A stretch of DNA of 64,000 nucleotides from Zygaena filipendulae (GCA_907165275.2 OU015661.1:1247501-1311500); one strand, 5' to 3'. Shown: positions 26,401 to 36,439, counted from the first letter of the stretch. The notes: generated from the letters alone by a model not told the origin. Numbers and translations: made by a program.

Positions 26401-29400
26401 GTTAATGATGGCAGTATACAGGAATCCATCACTTTCTGCTTTATTGTGATATGCATGTCACTCTTCATAACTTCTTTAAGACTCCAAAACTTTTTCCAAG
26501 CATTTGAAACTCTTCTTTCTATTTCGTGTTCATTTCTCAGTTTATTGAATGAAATTTGTTTACCAAGATATATGTAGGTGTCGACATACTCTAGCGTCTC
26601 ATCTTCTAGGTATAGGTGCTGTTTGATGTGGTTCGTCATAATGCTGGTTTTACTGCGATTAATTTCTAGGCCTACCTTTTGACTTGCGGCGTGGAGAGTG
26701 TCTATCATTGATTGTAGTTCGGTTGTGTTCTCAGACAGCAGAACAATGTCATCGGCAAATCTTAAATGACTTATATATTGATTGTTGATATTTAATCCGA
26801 CCTTTTCCCAGTTTAGTTGTCCAATAACTTGTTGTAGCACTGCTATAAATATTGTTGGGGAGACAGCGTCGCCTTGTCTTACTCCTTTTCTAAGTCGTGG
26901 ATTATTGAATTAAAATAAAGAGAATTTGCAACCATAAACATTATAATAATAATAAAAATAATAATAATAATTTCTTTAAAGTACAAGACAGCGTAAACAA
27001 ATCGATACTATGTAATTCTGATAGAAATGAACACTGTCCCTTCCACTAGGTGTAAACTTGTACTATAGGTTTACAGGAGTTACAGGGTTAAAACCTCGTA
27101 GGGCTAGGACAGATTCATGGAACTTTGATTCTGGCAAAAATCATTAACAGTTAGCTCTTGACAAGGCAAGCACGTATGTAATAACGATTTCTGGTAGATC
27201 GTTTGCGGTTTGACACAAGTTTAAAAATCTCGTTTGTATCTATTAGCTTTGCCTATTCGTATATGTACAACCGCTCGGCGCTGTACACTTGAACCGCGCT
27301 AATCCATCGCCTTTTGAGGAATATGAGTCACGGGGTGGGAAAGGGCGACGCACCCATGGTACGCTAGACGGACCACCCCTTCCATAATACTATGCACCCT
27401 TGGCGTACCGCGTCGTCGTCAGTTTTTCGGTGAGTCAAGATTTTGATACGACTTACGGAAGTTTTGAGGAAGGTATTTGTAGTAATAGTGTAGATATATC
27501 AAATCGACATTGTAAAGACACGGTAAAGATTATCTTTTCTTTGTCCTGTGTTCAGATTTGATGGCAAATAATACATAACAGCTAGGTATAGATAATTGTT
27601 TTTATGGCCAAAAGATGAATTTACTCATCAACGCCGATGGAACCGAGACTCCTGAAGGGAGTTACATGAAAGTTGGACAGTAGTTTCTTTTTGCGACGTG
27701 AACAGTAAGAAAGTATTTTCGGAATTCAACCCCAAGGAAAAAGGAGCATGACTATTTATACATATAGTAGAGAGTATCATCAGTTTTGAAGTTAGTTATG
27801 GCATCGGTATTTGATCTCTTCTTTTCAAATAGAGAAACACTTTGGGATTTTGGGAAATTCAAGGGTATGTCATGAGAAACTTGAGTGAAACCCCGCGGTC
27901 CAGAGAGTAATAGATATTTGCAGTAGCTTAACATTCTTTATAACTTCAAGACAATAACCCAGCAACTAAAACTAACAACAAACAATACCATACCACAAAC
28001 AACGATATTACGTAACCACAAATGATTTGTAAACGTCCACGCAAAGTAACGTTTAAACGAAACTCGTATCAAATATCCATCGAGGGGATTATGATTCGTG
28101 AACTAATGTCGGTCAGAAGGACGACCGGATTAGGAGGGTGACGAGGTGAAAAGTTGTTTTCCAATTCAGTAAACAAATCTCATTTAAAATATATTACGCG
28201 ATTCCCCATTAGGGCTAAGGCTTACCCTAACCGCTATATAAACGCTGAGCGAGTGTGGGCCATAGATAATGGCGGTGGACTTCACACACGATTTAGAATT
28301 GCTTTCGATCCGGGTCTCCTGACGGTGTTTTCCTTCCCCGCTGAGTCTGCGACGATCGATTAGATCTTTGTATGTTGAGCTTGCTAATCTAAAATGACGC
28401 GGCCCACTACTTAATTAGCAGTTTTAGATGTGCGAGATCATATTGTATTGATAATATCTCTTTAATAGTGTGAGTGCAGCGACAATATGCGGTAATTGAG
28501 GACGGCAAGACCAGATTTATAGGCGTCGTGTCGATATTTTAACGGTTGTGCGTGGGCGTACACCCGATGGAGAGGCGCGTCATTTTAGCTTAGACAAGCA
28601 TCACAAATAAGTCATTGGTAAGGTAGGGTTAGGTAAGGTACGAGCTAGGGTTCTAACTACAGCGAAGTTAATTTTTGAAAACGTTTTTCTTGACATGGAA
28701 CCTTTTGAGATTTCAGCATAAGTTAAGGATAATTTATTTGATATAAATGATAAATGGAGAAGAATTATGAGAATAAGTTTTGATTGAAATCAAGTTTTAG
28801 GATGTATCCTAAATTCAATTAAAAAAACTTAATTCATAACCTTTCTAACCTCATCCTTACTATTTTAAATGCGAAAGTGAGTTTGCTACGCTTTTAAATC
28901 TTAACGGCTCAACCGCAATCATCATACAATTTTGCATATACGCTTTCTGGGAAACAGAAAAGGACATAAGAGGGTACTTTTTATCATGAAATCACCACGG
29001 AATCTCCGAAATTAACGCAGGTGAAACTGCATTAAATTTTGCATACTGCACGTTGTCAATGGGAGGTAAAACAGAAAAAAAAACATAAGTACATACAATC
29101 GAATGCATAACCTCCTCCTTTTTGGAAGTCGGTTAAAAAAATTAAGAGAACTTAGTATTTTTATTTCGGAACTAGTGCCCCGCGGTTTTACCCGCGTTAA
29201 TTTCAGAGTTCTCGCGGGAATTCCGGGATAAAAAGTACCCTATGTGTTAATCTAATGTATAAGCTATATTATTGTAAAGTTTCATTTAAATTCATCCAGT
29301 AGTTTTGCGTGAAAGAGTAACAAACATCCATCCATCCGTCCATACATACAAACTTTCGCATTTATAATATTGTCAGGAAGTAGGATACCCGCGGGATCTC

Positions 29401-32400
29401 CGAAATTAACGCGGGTGAAACCGCGGGGAACAGCTAGTTTTGTATAATTATAAAGAGCAGTTATTTTATTGATATTTCTTCTGATCGTCTCATCCATCGG
29501 TGCGCGTAATCATCAACAATGACCGAGCTAAAAGCCTAAAAGCCTTTTCCGGTCCAATGGAGCGTACCTACTGTCCGGCTACTATATTGTGCTACACACG
29601 TCATACAGAGCTGCACATGTCAATAATAGTATTATATTATGCATATATAAATGAATTGCAGTTCGTTTGTCTCGCAAAAACTCGAGAATGGCTGGACCGA
29701 TTTGGCTAATTTTTCGTCTTGAAATATTCGTGGAAGTTTAGCTGGAAGGTTCAGAAAAAAGCAAATGTAATGAAATGAAATAACTTTATTGTATGCCCAC
29801 AAACATGAGTTATTGCGACTTAATACCACTACAACTAGCAAGTTGGACTACTTTGGAGTTCCTGCGGGAATCCGAAACCGCGGGGCACAGCTAGTAAAAA
29901 ATAAAATGTCAAATACAATGGCGTAGGTAAGTAGTACGCGCGTGTCTTTTTCAATCCTGTTGGCATTGACATCAAAATCTACTGGCAATTGGATAATGAA
30001 ACCTTTGCATGCAACCCGGCTGCTAACGCTGAGTTCAACTAGAACTGCATCATGCAGTTGTAACAGAGATAAGGAAGAGGCAAGTGGGCAAAGGAATTCG
30101 TCCTCAAGGCCGCGTAGTGATAGAAACAGCTTACAAGTTATAGTTAAGTTACGCGGTTTCACCCGCGGTAACTTCGGAGTTTCCGCGTGAATTTCGGATT
30201 ACAATATAGCCTACGTGTTATTCTAATGTACCTATAAGCTATATTATTGTAAAGTTTCATTATAATCTATTCAGTAGTTTTTGCGTGAAAGAGTAACAAA
30301 CATCCATACATACAAACTTTAGCATTTATAGTATGTAATACTAGCTGTTCCCCACGGTTTCACCCGCAGTAATTTCGACGCTCCCGCGAGAATTCCGGGA
30401 TACAATGTACCCTATGTCCTTCTCTGTATCTCTGACAAGGTGTATGAAAAATTTCATGATGATCCGTTGAGCCGTTCAGAAGTGAAACCGAAATACTTAT
30501 GATAAAACTGTAGAGAGGTCAATTCTGTACATTGAATATACATATATTCAATATTAATATTGGAGGATGAATGGTGATCGATACTGATGCCAAAAAATGC
30601 AATCAGTAAATTTTTTGTCTGTCTGTCTGTCGGTCTGTCTGTCTGTCTGTCGGTCTGTCGGTCTGTCTGTCTGTCTGTCTGTATGTGCACGCATGGGTCA
30701 AAAACTACTGTAGGGATTTTAACCAAACTTGGTACGATTGTAGTCCATACTCCTGGGCAGGTTATAGGCTATATAACATAACGCTAAGATACATAGGAGC
30801 TGAGCAGTGACGATAAATTTGAAGCAAGTCGGATGAAAATCGCTTTCGAGCTCTTATCCTCGCATACGTTTACTCAATCACGCAAAAACGGCTGAACGGA
30901 TTTGAATGAAATTTGTCATGCACGTTGTCAGGGGTACAGAGAAGGGCATAGGGTACTTTTTATCCCGGAATTTCGCGGGAACTCCAAAATTACCGCGGGT
31001 GAAACCGCGGGGCACAGCTAGTTTATAATATCAGTAAGGATTAGTAAGGATGGTAGCGACACGAATATATAGGTACAGGTAAGCTAGTTAAAGTTACAAA
31101 ATCAGATCCCAAAAATTTAAACTCTTCGTTTTTTCGGCAACAAAACGAGAAACATCAAGCAGCAAAATATGACACACGAGTCTATGTTTCATAGACAAAT
31201 TGACAGCCTCCCATTACGGCAGTGCCGCGTCCACCTTCATCCAGTAAGAGCTAACTAGCCGGGGATTTGAACAGCGACAGACGTGAAACGACCTCGATCT
31301 TACCGGACCGAACTAGTTAGTATTCATTCGGATATAATAGATAATCAACGCCGGCCGGTCTCCCGACTGCACACCGATACGAAACCGTTTGCGACCAGAC
31401 AAAACACGATACAAACCAAAATGTATAGGTATCTTGTATCTTGATAAAGTAGCAATTTTCTCTGCAACAACACAAATTTAGACGTCGAAATTGGTTTCTA
31501 GAACGCTCATTTTAACGGTCCATTGAGTTGATTAGGAACGGGATGGTATAGCATTTATTTGGGCTGATTGTTTTGATACCTACCTATACGCAAATATACG
31601 TGTACACTAAGTGGCTAGCGGCTGTCTCTCTTCTAAAGTATGATGGAGGCTCAGATTTCGTCTGAGGATGGAGGATATTTTGTAACGAGGCGGCCGTATC
31701 CACTCCTACGAACCCCACAATTTTAATCGGTCAAATTTTGCGAGGACTATCGGATACACGGATTTGCATGAAAATTCACTTATACGTTTCCTGTTTTTAA
31801 AAATGGAAAATTTACACGCAGTTGAATTTTGTTCTACGAAGAGGGTAGAAAAATTGGTGTTACGCTCATACTGTTTACCATCACGCAGGCCATTCAAGAA
31901 TTTTTTTTAACCAATATAGTAGGTAAGTACTACTAAACATACAGATAGGTGGATAAACAGAGTTCATTTAATATGAAGATGTCAACTCTTTCAAGTAATG
32001 AACTACGACGACGATTGGTTCTAACACTTGCACCATAGAAAGAGTAACCAAAAGAAACATTTGACTAGGTCACCACACTGTCCACAATAAAAAAATCTAC
32101 AGTAATTATGTACAATTAACAGTTTCAATTTAGGCACTTGCTAAATGGACTTTGTCACGGATGTTATAGTGCCGAATTGAAATAGAATAAAACCGACTTC
32201 CAAAAACACAAAACTAAAAAAATTAAAAATAAAAAGCTAAAAATAACAAAATACCGATTTAATCCAAAAGACAAAAACACACGTAATATTATTATTAGTT
32301 TGTGCTACCACTGATCGGTTTGAATTCGGTGACAAGCCCGCTGGTGTCTGGCCACTTGGGTTGTTCTGCTCACGAAGAGCTGGTGGCGGGAGTCGACTTA

Positions 32401-33375
32401 GCTCATCTTCCCCCTCTATATTTGACTTGTCACCGACTTCATACCGATCAGTGATAGCACAAACTAATAATAATATTAGTGTGTTTTTGTCTTTTGGATT
32501 AAATCGGTATTTTGTTATTTTTAGCTTTTTATTTTTAATTTTTTTAGTTTTGTGTTTTTGGAAGTCGGTTTTAATTTTTTTGTAAAAATTTTGTTTATTT
32601 CTCGCTTTTAAGTGACTTAGTTCGTAATTTCTCTAAGTTACAATAGCCTAATGTCAACTGCTCATCACCCTTTACAAAATATTGCTTTTCCCGACGCAGG
32701 GACGTTAATTGTTGAGGAGTTCTCCTAGTACATTACCATCAGTTCCACTTCACCATATACATTGTGACGGGCATAAATTGTTTAGAAACCATATTAAAGT
32801 TAACGATTCGGAAACCGTGAAATACCCATTATTGAGTAGTTCCGATGACCATCTGTGGTCTTCATCATCAGTTCCACTTCTTCAAATTTTGCTTTCCGAA
32901 AGCAAAGAAACGATTTACTATAAAAAATACAAAAATCGCTATAGGTGTACCCATAATTTTTGAAGAGTTCCCTCGATTACTCCAAGATCCCATCATCAGA
33001 TCTCGACTTGGTGACAATAGAATCAATTTAGGAGTATCCCCTTTCAAACAAAAAAACAATTTTCGAAATCGTTTCAATCGGAACCCGTGAAATACGTATT
33101 ATTTTTGAGTTGTTCCGATGACCACCTGTGGTCTTCATCATCAGTTCCACTTCTTCAAATTTTGCTTTCCGAAAGCAAATGAACGATTTACTATCAAAAA
33201 TACCCAAATCGCCATAGGTGTGCCTATAATTTTTGAAGAGTTCCCTCGATTTCTCCAAGATCCCATCATCAGATCCCGACTTGGTGGCAATGGGACCTAA
33301 TTGGGAGTAAACCCTCTCAAACAAAAAAAGAATTTTTCAAATCGGTCCAACCGTCTTCGAGTAATCGGTGAACAT

Positions 33376-33421
<46 letters not shown>

Positions 33422-36400
33422 ATACATACAATCGAACATAGAACCTCCTCCTTTTTGGAAGTCGGTTAAAAAGGATATTACCGAAAATATAGGTAACATG
33501 TATTGAAATTCAGCTCTACAAATTTTAAAAGTGCTTTTTGCTCAAAATATCTAACTACATGATGAAGCTCTTCAAGGTTTTCGAAAAAAACCTCCTCAAA
33601 AATAAAAAAAAACTGTTTTTTAATAATACCATCCGCTATATGTGTCTGTTTATATTTGAGTTCTTTGTGTGGGACATAGATAAAATCAAATGTCCTTTGA
33701 TGGTTGACTCATCAAACGCCTAGACACAGATAATGGCCTAGATTAGGCGTTTGCACTGCTGGGACTATAAAAGCTTGATATTTTGCAAAAGGCTTCCTTT
33801 TTCAATGCAAGAAAGTACCTTCTAAGACTACTTTTGAATTTTGATGATGTCGGTATTTAGGCGGCTGAAACCCTAGAGAGAGATTGGGGGAGGGGCAGGA
33901 ACTGATAGTAGGTACTTATTAACCCTTTTCCCGCCAGTTTCTTGTAACCTTAAATAAGTTAAGGCTACAAAAACATGGCCATTACCTCCAGACCACACAC
34001 TTTAGGCATGATTTCTTCTAGTGTTGAGAATGCTTAATATCTATCATTTATTTTAATCTAATAAATATTAAGTCAGTGCTGTGGTTTGTTAGTAACGTAA
34101 TACGTATCAGGTTTCTGGCTCCAGGAGCACGTCTTTCGTAGATCGTGATATTACGGAAACGGCGGTGAAACGGTTAACAATAACAATAAATCATACATCG
34201 CGGTTATATGGTGCGTTGGTCGGGCGCGTCATTTATAGCCGCCTCGTTACGAGTGCGGCATAACTTTTACAACGGTCAAGTTCATGACGTTTTCAAACGA
34301 TCGCTTATTGATATGACCGTTTCGCAGTTTTTATATGACCAGAAAACAACGTAGAGGAGTACGTAGTATATTTATTACTCTGAGGTAGTGGTATAGCTTA
34401 GTCACAGATAATGTGCTTTGTTTAACAGTCACCAGTCGTCGTTAAACCTGAGGCCGTAGATTTGAGTTCGACGCAACAGGAAACATCGTTTCAGTTCAAT
34501 CTCTAATATCATAGGATATTATTGAAAATCCACTTCATAATAAGCTGATTTACATATCATTATTATCTATCTTTATAAATCCTGAATTTCAAAAAACATT
34601 TCTTTCCTTTTATTAGAAAGTTTTCTGCTTTTTTCGGTAAGATATAGTAAGGGACACATTAATTTATTCGAAACCACAGCTAGGCGCACGCAGCTTGATT
34701 TACGGTTCCCATTCTCCACTTGACCCAGCCAAGAGGCGTACAATTTCAATCTTTGTGTACTTGAATATTAAAAAGAATGAATATATAAATTTGTTTATCA
34801 ATAGCTCGCTTTTTGAAATTCCTTAGCTATTTGTAAAATGCTTTGTACAAATGCATGGAATCGCATCGTAAATATTTAATATAAAACTAGAATTTAATTT
34901 TTTTATAGATTTTTAACATAATAGCAAACATGGATAGAAAAAACCTTTAAAAACTTATTTAATAAAAAATATTTTACTATGCCCTCTGTAAATTAAATTA
35001 TAGTGTAATTGGCGATCAGAAATCTTATTCGATAATTTCAGTTTAGTTAATTTAATTTGTTTAAGCTAGGTGCTTTAAGAAAAGCCTTGTATTAAACTAG
35101 TTATTCCCAAAAAAAGGAAATTTTTATCTAATATCAACAAAAACGAAATTAAGTGGTAACTACTATTTCCAACTACTAGTATTTACTACTATAAAAAGGA
35201 CAAGATAGATTAAATTATAGATGGTCAATATCACAAATATTGTCATTTTTTTTTCCATTAATTGAAAGTAACTTCCATGATTTTAGTATCATGCTGTTTC
35301 ACTAATAGCTTGTAGTGTCATCCAGCTTGCCAGTAATTGCATAATGCTGATATGGGGCCTATTGTCAGTACTATTTTGGATTAAACTTTTTTGTTGTCTT
35401 CCCAGCAAAACTTAAAGGGATTATTTTTATTTATTACTATATTTCACTAAGCTACCTATAGATTATATGGAAACAAATTAATTTTGTTTATTTCTTCATC
35501 AGACACATTACATATTAATCTACCCTTACATGATTTGTAGTTTGTAATTTTTTTTACTAATCAATTAACTGAATTTTATAAATTATACAGAAAAAAAAAA
35601 TTAGGACACAGTAATACAAAACATTGACTTCAGCTTGTTATTAAAATATTCAAACAACGTTTGAGGCACAACTGGGTTATTGCTTTCAGTAGTACCTATA
35701 GTATTATATTATCTGTGTTTCAGTTAAGAATTTTATAATGATATTTAAAGATATTTGTACAAGTGTCCACTTGTATGTCTTAATATACTAATATAAATAT
35801 AAATATACTAATATATTAGTCAATACCTATTATGTTTGATAAGACTATGGTTAGAAAAGTAGTATTTTTACTAAAAAGCAAAGCCATTTTAAATAGAACA
35901 TAGGTATTTAAGGATATTCTGAAAGCACTGTGCTCGGGAAGAAAAAAAATTAAAAATTGTACTATGATTTTATAATTAAATAAAAAATATTTTTTGGGGA
36001 CTTTTGCAACTTTTTCGAAAAGAAAAAAAAAACGAAATGAGAATCATGGACCAATTAAATCTAGGAAATTTAAATCAATAGCTATCTAACTATCGGCTAA
36101 TATTTACAATACTTCACAAGAACTATGCGTTACTCACCAGGACCTCATGGTGCATGCGGTTCCCTCTGTGAACCCACTGGACGCTGGGAGCTGGCGCCTC
36201 TAGATTGCCGCAAGGAATCGTCACATTCGTGCCCTTGTCCGCAGATACGTTGCGGACATTCACCTCTTCAGCCAAGGCCCTCAGCGATACTATGAATAAA
36301 TAATAATATAAACACTAAACACCAGAAATTTTAATAAGGTTTTATTTCGCAATACACAGTGCTCACCTTCCAAACCAAGGCAGAACAGAGGCAACAATAT

Positions 36401-36439
36401 TCGCTCAAGAAACATTCTACTATCTATACATCTAGACAT
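8282..36439 (-). CDS. Single-Ig, single-FN3 type I membrane protein, seven exons
   Basis: Exons on the minus strand are 36415-36367 (36439 if an upstream in-frame ATG is used), 36289-36138, 20707-20596, 14993-14803, 13604-13475, 12595-12455 and 8442-8282. They sum to 936 nt and splice in one frame to 311 residues. In order: signal peptide (MFLERILLPLFCLGL), one I-set Ig domain (Cys in NVTIPC, Trp in VQWVHRG, Cys in EEEDAGVYECYVEN), one FN3 domain (EPPPLVNVTVH to SNALGPGPPVEVL), a short stalk, a membrane span (WVAAVCVVMGTLAVLAAG), and a 60-residue tail ending KPRQV. Several NxS/T glycosylation sites are visible. This layout fits a neural or epithelial cell-adhesion or receptor molecule; no ligand or exact family can be assigned. 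Two introns of 5.6 and 15.4 kb are filled with repeats. A further small exon inside them cannot be excluded, although the Ig and FN3 domains look complete as joined. Confidence 0.85.
11925..12060 (+). mobile_element. SINE-like fragment
   Basis: Contains TTGGTGCAGTCGGTCGATCA and CCCGGTTCGATTCCCAGTGA, resembling pol III A and B boxes, then GGTGGACTTT as in SINE-1. The 3' part differs from SINE-1. Confidence 0.55.
12406..12450. repeat. GTGGGC hexanucleotide repeat
   Basis: About seven GCGTGGGC/GTGGGC units in the first bases of intron 6, directly beside the exon 6 donor of the Ig/FN3 gene. Confidence 0.85.
12455..12595 (-). CDS. Ig/FN3 gene exon 6: stalk and membrane span
   Basis: Codes ELYKHFLEGAESFDTR, then a hydrophobic stretch TWVAAVCVVMGTLAVLAAGT that ends CAVLCREWRRA. 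The positive residues after the span predict the C-terminus inside the cell. The donor GTGAGC runs into a GTGGGC hexanucleotide repeat on the plus strand (about 12406-12450). Confidence 0.86.
12596..13474 (-). other. Intron 5 of the Ig/FN3 gene
   Basis: Contains two copies of TTTGGCGCATCGCC (about 12690 and 12809), TTAGG-like runs facing each other (12722-12740 and 12881-12895), and P-MITE copy 5. No coding sequence is seen. Confidence 0.6.
13157..13393. repeat. P-MITE copy 5
   Basis: Snap-back copy beginning CGGCCGCACTC and ending GAGTGCGGCGG, flanked by ATA and TTA, inside an intron of the Ig/FN3 gene. Confidence 0.92.
13475..13604 (-). CDS. Ig/FN3 gene exon 5: second half of FN3 domain
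   Basis: Codes RQIDVYHLEPNASYWFRVWA, then SNALGPGPPVEVLATTLHSD. LEPNASYWFRVWASNALGPG is the FN3 F-G signature. Two acceptors six bases apart (CCAG|CGCCAG|ATA) both keep frame, so Arg-Gln may be optional. A P-MITE begins 80 bases beyond the GTGGGT donor. Confidence 0.87.
14266..14597 (-). repeat. Rep-B MITE copy
   Basis: About 330 bp. Ends resemble CAATGGGCATGTTGACTA inverted, the interior holds GTGACGTCAC and GTGACGTCACG palindromes, and there is a tccgtc...gacggac inverted pair. The reverse of the copies in ksr introns. Confidence 0.85.
14803..14993 (-). CDS. Ig/FN3 gene exon 4: first half of FN3 domain
   Basis: Codes EPPPLVNVTVHASTILALIL, then WNVAGDGGHPILDFTAQYRS and so on to PNHISPNS. 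WNVAGDGG..ILDFTAQYR is a typical FN3 B-C strand segment. Much more GC-rich than exons 1-3. Donor TCG|GTGAGT, phase 0. Confidence 0.87.
15079..15270 (-). repeat. Rep-A copy
   Basis: Runs from ACTAATATTATAAAGAGC to CCGCGGGTGAGTCAGCTAG in minus orientation. Confidence 0.7.
15499..15790 (+). mobile_element. SINE-1 (tRNA-derived SINE)
   Basis: The A-box region GCGCAGTAGGTCACCATGCC and B-box GGTTCGATTCCCGG give a tRNA-like pol III promoter. The body (ggtggactttgtgtgatgaa) and tail (tgtgttgtgaagtg, then ATT repeats) are shared with copies at 19218, 42585, 53383 and 57680. A Rep-A copy abuts its tail. Confidence 0.85.
15791..16055 (+). repeat. Rep-A copy with internal duplication
   Basis: Starts CTAGCTGTCCCCCGCG. 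The attccggagttcccgcggga block occurs twice (about 15820 and 15895), suggesting two fused or partly duplicated copies. Confidence 0.72.
19218..19465 (+). mobile_element. SINE-1 (tRNA-derived SINE)
   Basis: A well preserved copy with GGTTCGATTCCCGGTGTGGG as B box and the 3' part cacaagcttatagcttagtg up to ATT repeats. It provides the undisrupted version of the site that P-MITE copy 7 interrupts. Confidence 0.87.
19848..20595 (-). repeat. Tandem array apparently derived from Ig exon 3
   Basis: About ten units of roughly 69-76 bp, in the middle alternating two types so that the higher-order period is about 144 bp. Read on the minus strand, a 118-codon frame (20438-20082) repeats FHDRVDLSIK, resembling AFIDRVNLTIK at the end of exon 3. 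The similarity continues through the donor (exon AAAAAGTGAGT, unit TTAAAAGTAATT) and on into the intron, so one period equals about 50 exon bases plus about 25 intron bases. The units lack a good GTRAGT donor. Exon 3 itself is followed in frame by a stop about seven codons past its donor, so the array is not part of the protein. Confidence 0.8.
20596..20707 (-). CDS. Ig/FN3 gene exon 3: second half of Ig domain
   Basis: Codes ADGGLLIVLVEEEDAGVYEC, then YVENETAFIDRVNLTIK. The DAGVYEC signature supplies the second Ig cysteine. Acceptor TTGTTGCAG, donor AAAAA|GTGAGT, phase 1 out. The last 50 bases or so of this exon and its donor resemble the units of the adjoining tandem array (19848-20595). 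Confidence 0.88.
21625..21690 (-). repeat. Rep-A fragment
   Basis: Contains gttcttgcggaaattccgaa and a caggtgaaatcgcgggcaca end. Confidence 0.55.
22694..22790 (+). mobile_element. tRNA-derived SINE fragment
   Basis: TTGGTTGAGTGGTTAGCGAA followed by GTAGGTTGATTCCTCGCGTG resembles pol III A and B boxes. The body differs from SINE-1. Confidence 0.5.
23600..23990 (-). other. CpG-rich open segment, unrecognised
   Basis: A GC-rich island in AT-rich intron with two overlapping minus-strand frames of 98 and 121 codons (MERQRVPGEWRDLISIRTYL and the neighbouring frame). The first reads REIYTQPTWRPIALFDSERH, which looks protein-like. I recognise no family. It may be a decayed exon of a transposable element. 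Confidence 0.3.
24286..24403 (+). repeat. Rep-B MITE, internally deleted
   Basis: Only the two ends (CAATGGGCATGTTGAC and the gacggactaattagaatttt end) remain, about 118 bp instead of about 320 bp. Confidence 0.75.
24900..25125 (+). repeat. Rep-E fragment
   Basis: Ends with ccttctcctttttgaagtcg followed by GTTAAAAA, the diagnostic end shared with 29090, 33440, 61580 and 63460. Confidence 0.6.
25862..25963. repeat. A-rich and T-rich tracts
   Basis: A long A-rich run at 25845-25892 and a T run at 25946-25961, the latter being the presumed poly(A) tail of the minus-oriented LINE. Confidence 0.7.
26013..26908 (-). mobile_element. Non-LTR retrotransposon fragment, reverse transcriptase C-terminal half
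   Basis: The open frame continues upstream of its first Met to about 26905, reading RKGVRQGDAVSPTIF, then HLRFADDIVLLSENTTELQ with the FADD catalytic box, then QKVGLEINRSKTSIM, then the thumb and C-terminal region KLKWRWAGHVARLKDNRW and GRPAARWADDI. These are hallmarks of RTE-like or craniate-type LINE ORF2. The endonuclease and the N-terminal half of the reverse transcriptase are missing, as usual for 5'-truncated insertions. The roughly 290-codon frame is still open, so the insertion is young. The element ends in a T run at 25946-25961. Confidence 0.9.
28850..29060 (-). repeat. Rep-A copy
   Basis: Starts at taaatgcgaaagtgagtttg and runs to accacggaatctccgaaatt and the acgcaggtgaaactgcatta end. 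Confidence 0.65.
29060..29140 (+). repeat. Rep-E end
   Basis: cataacctcctcctttttgg followed by AAGTCGGTTAAAAA, the Rep-E terminus. Confidence 0.55.
29170..29440. repeat. Rep-A copies, head-to-head
   Basis: A plus-oriented copy (GTGCCCCGCGGTTTTACC onward, ending cgcatttataatattg at about 29370) followed by a minus-oriented fragment ending GGGGAACAGCTAG. Confidence 0.75.
29605..29900 (-). repeat. Rep-A copy
   Basis: Minus-oriented, ending CCGCGGGGCACAGCTAG near 29892. Confidence 0.6.
30145..30500 (+). repeat. Two Rep-A copies in tandem
   Basis: The first copy (30145-30335) ends at agcatttatagtatgtaata, immediately followed by ACTAGCTGTTCCCCACGG of the second (30340-30500). Confidence 0.75.
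30615..30682. repeat. CTGT/CGGT tetranucleotide microsatellite
   Basis: About 17 units of CTGT with a few CGGT interruptions. Confidence 0.95.
30830..31022 (-). repeat. Rep-A copy
   Basis: Full-looking minus copy with gttgtcaggggtacagagaa and the CGCGGGGCACAGCTAGTT end. Confidence 0.78.
32189..32574. repeat. Large inverted repeat with arms of about 148 bp
   Basis: The left arm starts AACCGACTTCCAAAAACAC and the right arm ends GTGTTTTTGGAAGTCGGTTT. The arms are nearly identical over about 148 bp and separated by about 90 bp. The outer ends are Rep-E ends. Confidence 0.9.
32780..33330. repeat. Tandem duplication of about 272 bp
   Basis: A segment including gatgaccatctgtggtcttc and gatcccatcatcagatctcg occurs twice in a row (about 32805-33075 and 33090-33350), diverged by about one tenth. 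Several pairs of short frames mirror each other because of it. Confidence 0.85.
33379..33420. repeat. Poly(A) run
   Basis: About 41 adenines followed by catacatacaatcgaac and the Rep-E end gaagtcggttaaaaa. Confidence 0.95.
36138..36289 (-). CDS. Ig/FN3 gene exon 2: first half of Ig domain
   Basis: Codes SLRALAEEVNVRNVSADKGT, then NVTIPCGNLEAPAPSVQWVH, then RGNRMHHEVL. It has the first Ig cysteine and the core tryptophan with the usual spacing. Separated from exon 1 by only 77 bases; the acceptor is TTCATAG and the donor GTGAGT, phase 0 out. Confidence 0.86.
36367..36415 (-). CDS. Ig/FN3 gene exon 1: signal peptide
   Basis: Starts ATG at 36415 and codes MFLERILLPLFCLGLE, a hydrophobic signal peptide core, ending phase 1 at GAA G|GTGAGC. 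An in-frame ATG at 36439 would add MSRCIDSR. The second Met puts the hydrophobic core at a normal distance from the N-terminus, so I prefer it. Confidence 0.85.

Larger units (their letters stand above)
20708..36137 (-). other. Intron 2 of the Ig/FN3 gene (15.4 kb)
   Basis: Rep-A, Rep-B and Rep-E copies, the reverse transcriptase fragment, CTGT repeats, the large inverted repeat and the 272-bp duplication all lie here. Between them the sequence is AT-rich. The 33.9-36.1 kb part holds a diverged SINE-like head near 34390 and otherwise nothing recognised. Confidence 0.6.

Noticed and set aside
26013..26840. Host gene interpretation of the 275-codon minus-strand frame
   Set aside because: RQGD, FADD and the C-terminal region are diagnostic of a non-LTR reverse transcriptase, truncated at the 5' side.
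30454..30781. Open frames across the CTGT repeat
   Set aside because: A low-complexity artefact. The tetranucleotide cycles frames, and no domain is seen.
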